From Actinomycetes bacterium (GTDB taxonomy: Bacteria; Actinomycetota; Actinomycetes; Propionibacteriales; Propionibacteriaceae): a stretch of DNA of 10,114 nucleotides. The stretch covers positions 1-10,114 of the forward strand of contig JAJYQH010000111.1 of the NCBI GenBank assembly GCA_021794705.1, read 5' to 3'. The position numbers and the translations under genes are program-made. The notes beneath the pieces were generated by a model. That model had not been told where the DNA came from, did not search any database, and was given only the letters and a program-made list of their open reading frames with translations. This document shows, piece by piece, positions 1-7,611 of the stretch (the first letter of the stretch is position 1; every line of letters begins with the position of its first letter).

Positions 1-4
1 AGAT

Positions 5-21
5 CGTGGTTCCGAGCCACG
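5..21. other. Small hairpin before the first gene
   Basis: A perfect 5-bp stem (CGTGG at 5-9 with CCACG at 17-21) closes a 7-nt loop. It lies just before the ribosome binding site of the first gene. It could be the tail of an upstream gene's terminator or a 5' leader structure. A stem this short can arise by chance in GC-rich DNA. Confidence 0.2.
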
Positions 22-44
22 GCCCGACCCTTTAGGAGAACCCC

Positions 45-317
45 ATGCTCGGCGAGATCATCGTCCTCATCATCCTCGGCGCCATCTTCGGCGCCCTCGC
101 GCGGCTGTTCATGCGCGGCCGCCAGGACATCGGCATCGTCTGGACCATCATCCTCGGCATCCTCGGAGCGATCGTCGGTTACTGGATCGCCGCCGCCCTC
201 GGCGTCGCCTCCACCAAGGGCATCGACTGGATCCGCGACATCATCTCGATCCTGGCCTCGATGGTCTTCATCGCGATCTACATGTCGATCCGCGGACGCG
301 GCCGGGCGCGCGTCTGA
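45..317 (+). CDS. GlsB/YeaQ/YmgE-family small membrane protein
   Basis: A 90-residue, very hydrophobic protein with three predicted membrane segments at about residues 3-22, 30-53 and 62-83 and a basic C-terminal tail (RGRGRARV). The glycine-rich first helix followed by an Arg-rich turn (ARLFMRGRQDIG) and a second helix of the type ILGILGAIVGYW is typical of the GlsB/YeaQ/YmgE group, also called transglycosylase-associated proteins. Members are often stress-induced, but their biochemical role is not settled. The start is well supported: a Shine-Dalgarno AGGAGAA at 34-40 lies 4 nt before the ATG. The gene stands alone on the + strand and converges on the response-regulator gene, sharing a terminator-like hairpin with it. 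Length is normal for the family. Family membership is a confident call; the function in this organism is open. Confidence 0.85.
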   Translation: MLGEIIVLIILGAIFGALARLFMRGRQDIGIVWTIILGILGAIVGYWIAAALGVASTKGIDWIRDIISILASMVFIAIYMSIRGRGRARV

Positions 318-330
318 CCCATCCCACGCC

Positions 331-365
331 GAACGGCGCCGTCCCCCCACGGGGCGGCGCCGTTC
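331..365. terminator. Bidirectional hairpin terminator between convergent genes
   Basis: A perfect 11-bp stem (GAACGGCGCCG at 331-341 with its complement at 355-365) closes a 13-nt loop that can pair further (CCCC against GGGG). It starts 13 nt after the stop of the GlsB-like gene and ends 30 nt before the stop of the response-regulator gene. There is no T tract on either side, as is common for hairpin terminators in high-GC actinobacteria. Its position lets it serve both transcripts. Confidence 0.7.
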
Positions 366-395
366 GCGCGTCCAGCCAGGGCCGTGGCCGGCCGG

Positions 396-1121
396 TCACA
401 CCAGCTTGCGGTCCGTGGCCCACTTGGTGAGCTGATGCCGGTTCGACAGTTGGAGCTTGCGCAGGACGCTGGACACGTGGGTCTCGACCGTCTTGATCGA
501 GATGAACAGCTCCCGGGCGATCTCCTTGTACGAGTAGCCGCGGGCGATCAGCTTGAGCACCTCGCGCTCCCGCTGGCTCAGCCGGTCGAGGTCCTCGTCG
601 ATGCTCGCGACCTCGATCGAGCCGGAGAACGCGTCGAGGACGAATCCCGCCAGGCGCGGGGAGAAGACGGCGTCCCCGGTGGCCACCCGCTGGATCGCCT
701 CGAGCAGGTCGCTGCTCGAGATCGACTTGGTGACGTAGCCTCGTGCGCCGGCCCGGATCACCCCGATGACGTCCTCGGCGGCGTCCGACACCGACAGCGC
801 CAGGAAGCGTGTGCCCGGTGCGCGGGTGCCCACCTGCTTGATGACCTCCCCCCCGCCGCCGCCGGGCAGGTGGACGTCGAGGAGCACGACGTCGGGCTGC
901 AGGGTGACGATCGCGCGCACGGCGGAGGCGACGTCTTCGCCCTCCCCCACGATCCTGACGCCCGGGAAGCCCTCCGGCCCCGGACCGCCGGTGCCGATCT
1001 CGTGCTTCACGCCGGCCCGGAACATCGCGTGGTCGTCGACCAGGACGACAGACCACGGCTCGGTGCGCACGGTCTCGGGTGCTGCCGCGCCGACCTCGGC
1101 CGGTGGGATCTCTTCGCTCAT
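396..1121 (-). CDS. LuxR/NarL-family two-component response regulator
   Basis: A 241-residue cytoplasmic DNA-binding regulator. The receiver domain spans about residues 23-150, with the acidic pair D29/D30, the phospho-acceptor D82 in LLDVHLP, the switch residue S110 and the conserved K132 (VTKS). A linker leads to a LuxR-type helix-turn-helix at about 178-241, with LSQREREVLKLIARGYSYKEIA followed by the recognition helix around IKTVETHVSSVLRKL. A short disordered N-terminal extension (1-22) precedes the receiver. The gene starts 60 nt after the sensor kinase gene on the same strand and is its evident partner. An SD-like GAGGA lies 4 nt before the ATG (1126-1130), which supports this start. 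By family knowledge, phosphorylation of D82 promotes dimerisation and DNA binding. The likely output is envelope stress genes, possibly including the PspC genes next door; this is inferred from resemblance to LiaR/EsrR-type systems. Confidence 0.93.
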   Translation of the reverse strand: MSEEIPPAEVGAAAPETVRTEPWSVVLVDDHAMFRAGVKHEIGTGGPGPEGFPGVRIVGEGEDVASAVRAIVTLQPDVVLLDVHLPGGGGGEVIKQVGTRAPGTRFLALSVSDAAEDVIGVIRAGARGYVTKSISSSDLLEAIQRVATGDAVFSPRLAGFVLDAFSGSIEVASIDEDLDRLSQREREVLKLIARGYSYKEIARELFISIKTVETHVSSVLRKLQLSNRHQLTKWATDRKLV

Positions 1122-1161
1122 CGTGTCCTCATTCAGTGGTCTCGTCCTACCTCTACCAGCT

Positions 1162-1178
1162 GCCCGCCCCGGACGGGC
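1162..1178 (-). other. Small hairpin between kinase and regulator genes
   Basis: A 5-bp GC stem (GCCCG/CGGGC) with a 7-nt loop begins 3 nt after the kinase stop codon and about 40 nt before the regulator start. It could protect the kinase mRNA end or reduce read-through into the regulator gene. It is too short to call a terminator, and chance is possible at this GC content. Confidence 0.25.
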
Positions 1179-1181
1179 GAC

Positions 1182-2522
1182 TCACGCGCCCATCCGCATG
1201 CTGAGGGCGATCTCGGTGCCCTCTCCGGGCGAGGAGCGGATGCGGGCAGTGCCGCCGTGGCGCTCCATCCGGTCGATGATCGACCTCCGCACGCCGAGCC
1301 GGTCGGTGTGGACGTCGCCCAGCTCGAACCCGACGCCCCGGTCGCGCACGAAGACCTCGATGGCCCCGTCGTCGACCTCCGCGTACACGTCCACCTGGTC
1401 GCAGCCCGAGTGTTTCGCCGCGTTGAGCATCGCCTCGCGGGCGGCCGCGACGAGCGCGACGGTGTCGTCGGTGAGGGGGGCGTCCCCGACCCCGACGACC
1501 TCGATGGCGACCCCGCGGTCGGCCTCGATCCGCTGCGCCTCCTCGACGAGGGCGGCCCGCACCGTCTCGGGCGCGGGCTCCTGGCCGCGCGACCACTCGC
1601 CGTACAGCCACTGGCGCAACTCCCGCTCCTGACGCCGGGCGATCGCGGTCACCGCCTTCGGATCGCCCGCCTGGCGCTGGATGAGCGCGAGCGACTGCAG
1701 CACCGAGTCGTGGAGGTGGGCGGCCATGTCGGCCCGCGCGTCCGCGACCAGCTTCTCCTCACGCACCCGCGTGAGGTTGCGCCGCAACTGGTACATCCAC
1801 GGAGCACCCGCGATGAGCACGCCGAGGATCAGCAGGGCGCTCATCGCGAGCACCGTGGGGAGTTCGTCGACCCCGATCCGGGACGCCGCGACCAGCGAGA
1901 CCGACAGACCCACCAGTCCGAGGCCCACGACCAGCCGGGTCATTCCGAGCCAGCCACCGGTGCGGACGAACGGACGGAGCCAGCCGACGGTCTCGTCCTC
2001 CTGCGGGCGAGCGCCGTCGGTGACGTCCGCCTGCCGCCACACGAGGGCGACGCCGGCCACGGCGAACAGCGCCGGCCAGAGCATGGCCGCGGAGAGACCC
2101 CAGCCGAGCGTCGAGGTGAGCCAGACGACGCCGACCGCCAGCAGCGCCAGCGCGGCGAACGGCGCCGCCTCGTGCTGCCACCCGCCGTGCTGGGGACGCA
2201 TGCCGCTGCGACGGGCGGCCTCCAGGCCCGGGGCCTCCTGCTCCGGCGTCCGTTCGGGAAGCAGCACCCACAGCAGGCCGTACATCGCCACTCCGAGGAA
2301 GTGCACGAGGGCCAGCCCGACGAATCCCACGCGCACGAGGCTCACCGGCAGGTCGAGGTGCTCCGCGAGCCCGGACGCCACCCCCGCCAGCCAGCGTCCG
2401 CTCGAATCACGCGTGAGGGGACGGCGCCTGGGCGGCGTCAGGGAGGGGGGTGGTGACGCCGGCCCGGCCTCCGGGGCGCCCGAGGGCAGCTCCGGGTGCT
2501 CCGGGGGCGTGTCGATGCTCAT
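1182..2522 (-). CDS. PspC-domain membrane sensor histidine kinase
   Basis: A 446-residue sensor kinase. After a Pro-rich cytoplasmic N-terminus (1-35) comes a PspC domain at about 36-92 (GRWLAGVASGLAEHLDL, then a membrane helix ending WVLLPER). Further membrane helices lie at about 121-139, 143-162, 193-213 and 222-241. The kinase core has the HisKA_3 dimerisation box with H271 as the likely phosphorylated histidine (HLHDSVLQ), the N-box around N367 (EAMLNAAKHSG), the G1 box DRGVGF at 394-399, and a final glycine motif SPGEGTEIAL. This is the NarL/LiaS-type kinase class that pairs with LuxR-type regulators, and such a regulator follows on the same strand. Placing PspC in the sensor suggests detection of membrane or cell-envelope stress, as in the actinobacterial EsrS kinase. 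AGAGG lies 4 nt before the ATG. The gene is divergent from another PspC gene. The ligand is unknown. Confidence 0.93.
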   Translation of the reverse strand: MSIDTPPEHPELPSGAPEAGPASPPPSLTPPRRRPLTRDSSGRWLAGVASGLAEHLDLPVSLVRVGFVGLALVHFLGVAMYGLLWVLLPERTPEQEAPGLEAARRSGMRPQHGGWQHEAAPFAALALLAVGVVWLTSTLGWGLSAAMLWPALFAVAGVALVWRQADVTDGARPQEDETVGWLRPFVRTGGWLGMTRLVVGLGLVGLSVSLVAASRIGVDELPTVLAMSALLILGVLIAGAPWMYQLRRNLTRVREEKLVADARADMAAHLHDSVLQSLALIQRQAGDPKAVTAIARRQERELRQWLYGEWSRGQEPAPETVRAALVEEAQRIEADRGVAIEVVGVGDAPLTDDTVALVAAAREAMLNAAKHSGCDQVDVYAEVDDGAIEVFVRDRGVGFELGDVHTDRLGVRRSIIDRMERHGGTARIRSSPGEGTEIALSMRMGA

Positions 2523-2640
2523 GATGCCTCTAGCGTCACATGCGGGGGGGCGCGGTGCCAGCCCGGGTGGGGGCGCCGGTGCCGAATGCGGGTGACTTCA
2601 GGGCTCCTCCGCATGGTGTGCGGCGGCTCCGCGGCAGACG
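2523..2640. promoter_or_regulatory. Divergent promoter region of the PspC/kinase module
   Basis: This 118-nt gap separates the divergently transcribed kinase and PspC-protein genes, so promoters for both must lie in or near it. I see no clear -10/-35 pair. Two imperfect copies of a GGGGCGCnGGTGCC-like block, each next to ATGCGGG, occur at about 2540-2593; they may be chance repeats. Autoregulation by the adjacent response regulator would be expected to act here. Confidence 0.4.
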
Positions 2641-3888
2641 ATGGTGCACATGGCGCGCCACGACCTCATCGACACCGCCGCCCAGGCGATGGTGTCGTTG
2701 CGTCGGGAGCCGCAGGGCGGCCGCCTCGCCGGCGTCTGCCAGGGCCTGGCGCTGCGCACCGGCATCGACGTGCGGCTGATCCGCGTGGCGACGGTCGTGC
2801 TGGCCCTGTCCGGCGGCCTGGGAGTGGCCCTCTACGTCAGCGGCTGGTTGCTCCTCCCCGCGGCAGGCCGCACCGAGGTACCCCTCGCCCGGGTGCTTCC
2901 CCCCGCCCAGAACTGGGACGGCCACACCCGGCTCGCCATCACCGCGGTGATCACCGCCGCCGTCTGGCTGGTGGCCGGCAGTTCCACCCCGTTCGGGCTT
3001 GCGCCCGCCCTTGTCATCGCCGCGCTCATCGTCGTCAACCAGCGTCGGCGGGCCCGCACGCACGACGCACCCCCTCCGACGGTCCCCGCAGCCGAGGGGT
3101 CACCGACCTTCACCTCGGCCGTGTCCGCGTGGCAGCAGCGGCTCGACCACGTGGCGGAGTCGGGCGACGACGCCGCCGCAGCCCCAGTTCCGCCCCCCAT
3201 CGCGCGCACCTCGACGCTCGACGCCGAACTCCGGGTCCCCCGCGCCGTCGACGCCGACCCCGATCCCGGGACGCCGGCCTCCCCGCGGCGGAGCCGCCTC
3301 GTCCCGCTGCTGATCCTCGTGCTGGCGCTGGTCGTCGGTGTCGCTTCGCGCTTCCTGCCCACCGGCCTCGACCCGCGCCACCAGGTGATGGTCGCCCTCG
3401 CGTTGTCGCTGGCGGTGCTCGGAGCCGGGCTCGTCCTGGCGGGCCTGGCCGGATACCGGGCGCGACTCGTCATGCCCGTCGGCGTCGCCCTGTGCGTCGC
3501 CCTGGCCGCGCTCCAGACCGGGCTCGTCAACCCCCAACTCGTGTGGGCGCCAAGCCAGTCGGGCGCCGGCAGCGCCCAGTCCCCCCTCACCTTCTCCGGC
3601 GTGCAGCAGCGGGTGAGCGTCCTGCCGTCGCAGGCGGGATCGACGATCCACGTCGAGGCCAAGGCGTCCGACATCACGATCGTGGTCCCCGACTCGATGA
3701 CCGCAGTAGTTGACTACTCGATCCGCTACTCCGATCTCATGGTCGCCGATCGCCGGGTCGCGGGCTTCGGCGCGGGCACGCTGACGCTCGCTGCCGGCCA
3801 GGCCGCCTCCCTGCCCCTCGACCCGGCGTCCACCGTCACCCTGGTGGTCTCCGCCACGATGTCGCGGCTGGTGATTCTCCATGACTGA
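2641..3888 (+). CDS. PspC-domain multi-pass membrane protein with LiaF-like C-terminus
   Basis: A 415-residue protein. A PspC domain covers about residues 18-75 (GGRLAGVCQGLALRTGIDVRLIRVATVVLALS...WLLLPA). Membrane segments follow at about 97-112 and 117-133, then a long Pro/Ala-rich cytoplasmic-type linker (134-217), then three segments at 219-237, 248-268 and 275-292. The last 100 residues (about 315-415) are rich in short beta-strand-like stretches (VSVLPSQAGSTIHVEAKASDITIVVPDS...), resembling the C-terminal 'toast-rack' type region of LiaF and EsrI proteins. By that resemblance it is probably the membrane inhibitor or accessory of the divergent kinase; this is inferred from architecture and position. 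The start is uncertain: an in-frame stop at 2593 and no upstream start codon limit it to 2641, 2650 or 2689, and none has a good Shine-Dalgarno. The next gene overlaps its stop by 8 nt. Confidence 0.85.
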   Translation: MVHMARHDLIDTAAQAMVSLRREPQGGRLAGVCQGLALRTGIDVRLIRVATVVLALSGGLGVALYVSGWLLLPAAGRTEVPLARVLPPAQNWDGHTRLAITAVITAAVWLVAGSSTPFGLAPALVIAALIVVNQRRRARTHDAPPPTVPAAEGSPTFTSAVSAWQQRLDHVAESGDDAAAAPVPPPIARTSTLDAELRVPRAVDADPDPGTPASPRRSRLVPLLILVLALVVGVASRFLPTGLDPRHQVMVALALSLAVLGAGLVLAGLAGYRARLVMPVGVALCVALAALQTGLVNPQLVWAPSQSGAGSAQSPLTFSGVQQRVSVLPSQAGSTIHVEAKASDITIVVPDSMTAVVDYSIRYSDLMVADRRVAGFGAGTLTLAAGQAASLPLDPASTVTLVVSATMSRLVILHD

Positions 3889-4150
3889 GCGCCTCCGCCG
3901 CGGCAACCGCCCGGACACCGGGGCCCCGGGGGGCCCCGCCGGCACCGCCACCCTCGTCATGGGGCTGGTCTTCCTGCTGGTGGCGGGGCTCGCCCTCGTC
4001 TATGGCCTGGGCCACCGGCTGCCGCCCGACGCGTTCCGCTTCGGGCTGCCCGTGCTGCTCATCGCCCTCGGCCTGCTCGGCCTCACCGTGAACCGTTCCC
4101 CACGCCCCCGACGACGCCACCACGGCAGCCGGGCGACGCCCCGCGGGTGA
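3881..4150 (+). CDS. Small two-TM membrane protein of unknown function
   Basis: An 89-residue protein I cannot assign to a named family. A short basic N-terminus with a Gly/Pro stretch (1-21) is followed by two hydrophobic segments, about 22-44 (ATLVMGLVFLLVAGLALVYGL) and 53-70 (RFGLPVLLIALGLLGLTV). The charged C-terminus is rich in Arg and His (RSPRPRRRHHGSRATPRG) and probably cytoplasmic. The ATG lies inside the last codons of the PspC/LiaF-like gene (8-nt overlap, ATGACTGA), so its translation is probably coupled to that protein. The tight coupling suggests a partner role in the same envelope-stress module, perhaps a subunit or stabiliser of the upstream membrane protein. It is unlikely to be a shadow frame: the two clear membrane helices and the coupled start fit a real gene. 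Confidence 0.75.
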   Translation: MTERLRRGNRPDTGAPGGPAGTATLVMGLVFLLVAGLALVYGLGHRLPPDAFRFGLPVLLIALGLLGLTVNRSPRPRRRHHGSRATPRG

Positions 4151-4198
4151 CACCCGCCCACGCACCCCACAACGCCACCCACAACAAAGGAGACAACG

Positions 4199-4525
4199 AT
4201 GGCTCAGGGACAACTGGTCCGCATCCCGCAGGGACAGATCATCGGCGGGGTCTGCACCGGACTCGCACGCTACTTCAACATGGACGTCACGCTCGTACGG
4301 ATCATCGTCGCCGCGATCGTCGTCTTCACCGGGGTGGGCCCGTTCGCCTACCTCCTCGCCTGGGCGGCCATGCCCAAGCAGGGTGAGGACACCAGCCCGC
4401 TCGAGTCGATGATCTCCCAGGCGAAGACCTGGAACTCCCAGCGCACCGTCGGCGGCCGCGGGTCGCAGACGTCGCCGCAGGACCGATCCGACACGTTCAA
4501 CCTGTACGACGACGACCAGAAGTGA
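4199..4525 (+). CDS. Stand-alone PspC-domain protein
   Basis: A 108-residue protein made almost entirely of one PspC domain (about residues 6-61): LVRIPQGQIIGGVCTGLARYFNMDVTLVRIIVAA, then a membrane helix through VFTGVGPFAYLLAWAAMP. The soluble polar C-terminal tail (62-108) ends in an acidic stretch (LYDDDQK). The start is strongly supported by AAAGGAG at 4186-4192, 6 nt before the ATG, the best ribosome binding site in this half of the window, so it may be made in larger amounts than its neighbours. It follows the small two-TM gene after 48 nt and is probably in the same transcript. By family knowledge PspC proteins are inner-membrane parts of phage-shock or envelope stress responses. Here it could compete with or join the PspC domains of the kinase and the LiaF-like protein; this is inference. 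Confidence 0.9.
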   Translation: MAQGQLVRIPQGQIIGGVCTGLARYFNMDVTLVRIIVAAIVVFTGVGPFAYLLAWAAMPKQGEDTSPLESMISQAKTWNSQRTVGGRGSQTSPQDRSDTFNLYDDDQK

Positions 4526-4534
4526 CTCTCACGT

Positions 4535-4567
4535 CCCGGCGCGCCGGCCGACCACCGGCGTGCCGGG
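4535..4567. terminator. Bidirectional hairpin terminator (PspC gene / guaA)
   Basis: A 13-bp stem (4535-4547 with 4555-4567, one G-U pair when read on the + strand) closes a 7-nt loop. It begins 9 nt after the stop of the small PspC gene and ends 3 nt from the guaA stop on the other strand. It has no T tract. Length, perfection and position between convergent genes make it a convincing shared terminator. Confidence 0.8.
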
Positions 4568-4570
4568 CGT

Positions 4571-6154
<1,584 letters not shown>

Positions 6155-6161
6155 GGCGGAG

Positions 6162-6167
6162 AGTCTA
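6162..6167 (-). promoter_or_regulatory. Probable guaA -10 box (leaderless)
   Basis: Read on the - strand this is TAGACT, matching the actinobacterial TAnnnT -10 consensus. The 7-nt spacer CTCCGCC then leads straight to ATG at 6154. This is the geometry expected when transcription begins at the A of the start codon. No clear -35 box is visible at normal spacing. Confidence 0.6.
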
Positions 6168-6210
6168 GCCATCCCCCACCCTGTCGCCCGTCTCCGCTGG
6201 TCAGGGCCGC

Positions 6211-6226
6211 ATACCCCCGGGGGCTA
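6211..6226. promoter_or_regulatory. ATACCCCC/GGGGG palindrome between guaA and cysK
   Basis: A 10-bp perfect palindrome, CCCCCGGGGG (6214-6223), is flanked by ATA on the left and CTA on the right, midway between the divergent guaA and cysK starts. The shape recalls the TACCCC...GGGGTA operators bound by CsoR/CstR-type copper or persulfide repressors, but the right flank is imperfect and no spacer is present. It could be an operator for cysK or a chance GC palindrome. Confidence 0.25.
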
Positions 6227-6256
6227 CGTGCGATTTCCACCATCCGGACCGCGGGA

Positions 6257-6292
6257 ATGAGGAGAGAATCCCTGGTGTTCGCTGAGGCATGA
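6257..6292 (+). other. Possible leader minicistron coupled to cysK
   Basis: An 11-codon frame ([11 protein letters not shown]) starts at ATG 6257, or at GTG 6275 for a 5-codon version, and stops at TGA 6290-6292, overlapping the cysK start as ATGA. The sequence GAGGAGAG (6259-6266) is 8 nt before GTG 6275, ideal for ribosome entry, but 22 nt from the cysK ATG. Terminating ribosomes could restart at cysK. The peptide contains no cysteine, so a simple cysteine-codon attenuator is not supported. Confidence 0.35.
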
Positions 6293-7227
6293 CTCTTTTC
6301 GCAGACATCACCGGTGCGGTCGGTCGCACCCCTCTCGTGCGCATCAACCGCCTCGTCGGCGATGCCCCGAACCACGGCACCGTGCTGGCCAAGGCCGAGT
6401 TCTACGGCCCGGCGAACTCCGTGAAGGACCGTATCGGCGTGGCCATCATCGACGCCGCCGAGGCCTCGGGCGAGCTGAAGCCGGGCGGGACGATCGTCGA
6501 GGGCACGTCCGGCAACACGGGCATCGCCCTGGCGATGGTCGGCGCGGCCCGCGGCTACACCGTGGTGCTCTGCATGCCGGAGTCGGCGAGCCTCGAGCGG
6601 CGGGCGCTGCTGCGCGCCTACGGGGCCGAACTCATCCTCACACCCCCGTCGGAGGGGATGAAGGGTGCCGTTGCGCGCGCCGAGCAGATCGCCGCCGATC
6701 GCCCCGCGGCCATCCTCGCCCGGCAGTTCGCCAACCCCGCCAATGTCGACATCCACCGCCGCACCACCGGCCCGGAGATCTGGGAGGACACCGATGGCAA
6801 GGTCGACATCTTCGTCGCCGGCGTCGGTACGGGCGGCACGATCTCCGGCGTCGGTGAGTACCTCAAGAGCAAGAACCCCGACATCCGGATCATTGCGGTC
6901 GAGCCCGAGGAGTCGCCGATCCTGTCGGGTGGCAAGCCCGGCCCACACAAGATCCAGGGCCTGGGGGCGAACTTCGTCCCTGAGATCCTCGACCGCGACG
7001 TCATCGACGAGGTGATGACCCGCAACATCGACCAGGCCGTCGAGTTCTCCCGCCGCGCCGCCAAGGAGGAGGGCCTCCTGGTCGGCATCTCCGCCGGGGC
7101 GAACCTCTCCGCCGCCGTCGAGGTGGCCAACCGTCCGGAGAACGCGGGCAAGACGATCGTCACCGTCCTGTGCGACTTCGGCGAGCGCTACCTGTCCACC
7201 CTGCTCTACTCCGACCTCATGAACTGA
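6289..7227 (+). CDS. cysK: Cysteine synthase A (O-acetylserine sulfhydrylase)
   Basis: A PLP enzyme that makes L-cysteine from O-acetyl-L-serine and sulfide in the cytoplasm. In its 312 residues the PLP-binding lysine is K46 ([10 protein letters not shown]), and the substrate loop TSGNTG spans 73-78. The phosphate-binding glycine loop GTGGT spans 180-184, and S268 in GISAGAN is the residue that contacts the PLP ring nitrogen. Length and order match CysK rather than CysM or cystathionine beta-synthase (no CBS or haem domain). The start is fixed because the frame has a TGA at 6283-6285 just upstream. There is no properly spaced Shine-Dalgarno; initiation may depend on the overlapping minicistron. 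The gene is divergent from guaA and is followed by a strong hairpin. No cysE (serine acetyltransferase) is visible next to it. Confidence 0.95.
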   Translation: MTLFADITGAVGRTPLVRINRLVGDAPNHGTVLAKAEFYGPANSVKDRIGVAIIDAAEASGELKPGGTIVEGTSGNTGIALAMVGAARGYTVVLCMPESASLERRALLRAYGAELILTPPSEGMKGAVARAEQIAADRPAAILARQFANPANVDIHRRTTGPEIWEDTDGKVDIFVAGVGTGGTISGVGEYLKSKNPDIRIIAVEPEESPILSGGKPGPHKIQGLGANFVPEILDRDVIDEVMTRNIDQAVEFSRRAAKEEGLLVGISAGANLSAAVEVANRPENAGKTIVTVLCDFGERYLSTLLYSDLMN

Positions 7228-7244
7228 CCGACCCGCTCGGCGTC

Positions 7245-7277
7245 CGGCCGGTCCGTCCCTCGCGGACGGGCCGGCCG
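7245..7277. terminator. Bidirectional hairpin terminator (cysK / chorismate mutase)
   Basis: A 14-bp stem (7245-7258 with 7264-7277, one G-U pair on the + strand) closes a 5-nt loop, 17 nt after the cysK stop and 15 nt before the chorismate mutase stop. No T tract follows. This is the third convergent junction in the window with the same design, which strengthens the reading as a two-way terminator. Confidence 0.8.
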
Positions 7278-7292
7278 TCGTGCGGTGGGGGC

Positions 7293-7589
7293 TCAGCTCA
7301 GTTCGCGGGCAATCGCCTCGTGGTTGCGCACCACCCGGCCGACGATGAACGCGAGGAGGTCCTCGGCGAACTCCGGGTCGAGCTGGGCCTCCTCCGCCAG
7401 CCCCCGGAGCCTGCGGATCTGCTGCGTCTCGCGCCCCGGGTCGGCCGGGGGCAGCCCCAGCCGGGCCTTGAGCTCCCCCACCCGCTGGGTGCACTTGAAG
7501 CGCTCGGCCATGAGGTGGATGAGCGCGGCGTCCAGGTTGTCGATGCTGGAGCGCAGGGAGGACAGCTCCTGAGGGACCTCTGACGTCAT
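7293..7589 (-). CDS. Chorismate mutase, AroQ class, short monofunctional type
   Basis: A 98-residue all-alpha AroQ-type protein that converts chorismate to prephenate for phenylalanine and tyrosine. By hand alignment to the E. coli P-protein domain, R13, R30, K41, D50, R53 and E54 match the active-site residues R11, R28, K39, D48, R51 and E52. The S84 and Q88 equivalents are V86 and H90. The SIDNLDAALIHLMAERFKCTQRVGELKARLGLPPADPGRE pattern fits the short stand-alone mutase group common in proteobacteria and many actinobacteria. The frame opens at 7613, but a TAGCCT box lies 7 nt before the ATG at 7589, so I place the start there; the extra eight residues (MASASLSA) look non-homologous. It follows the GuaB3 gene by 61 nt on the same strand. 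No other aromatic pathway gene is nearby. A free-standing regulatory mutase is possible. Confidence 0.88.
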   Translation of the reverse strand: MTSEVPQELSSLRSSIDNLDAALIHLMAERFKCTQRVGELKARLGLPPADPGRETQQIRRLRGLAEEAQLDPEFAEDLLAFIVGRVVRNHEAIARELS

Positions 7590-7596
7590 GGCCGAC

Positions 7597-7602
7597 AGGC
7601 TA
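7597..7602 (-). promoter_or_regulatory. Probable chorismate mutase -10 box (leaderless)
   Basis: On the - strand this reads TAGCCT (TAnnnT), followed by the 7-nt spacer GTCGGCC and then ATG at 7589. The spacing is identical to that at guaA. It would give the gene its own leaderless transcript in addition to any read-through from the GuaB3 gene. Confidence 0.55.
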
Positions 7603-7611
7603 GCCGAGGCC

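Noticed and set aside
842..872. Run of C followed by CCG repeats in the regulator gene (a five-glycine loop after the phospho-Asp)
   Set aside because: The loop has normal length for the receiver domain and I recall glycine-rich versions in related regulators. The frame is intact, so there is no evidence of slippage or a frameshift.
384..2456. 690-codon open frame on the + strand opposite the kinase and regulator
   Set aside because: It is antisense to two genes with clear motifs. Its translation is Arg/Asp/His/Pro-rich with no recognisable domain, typical of a shadow frame at high GC.
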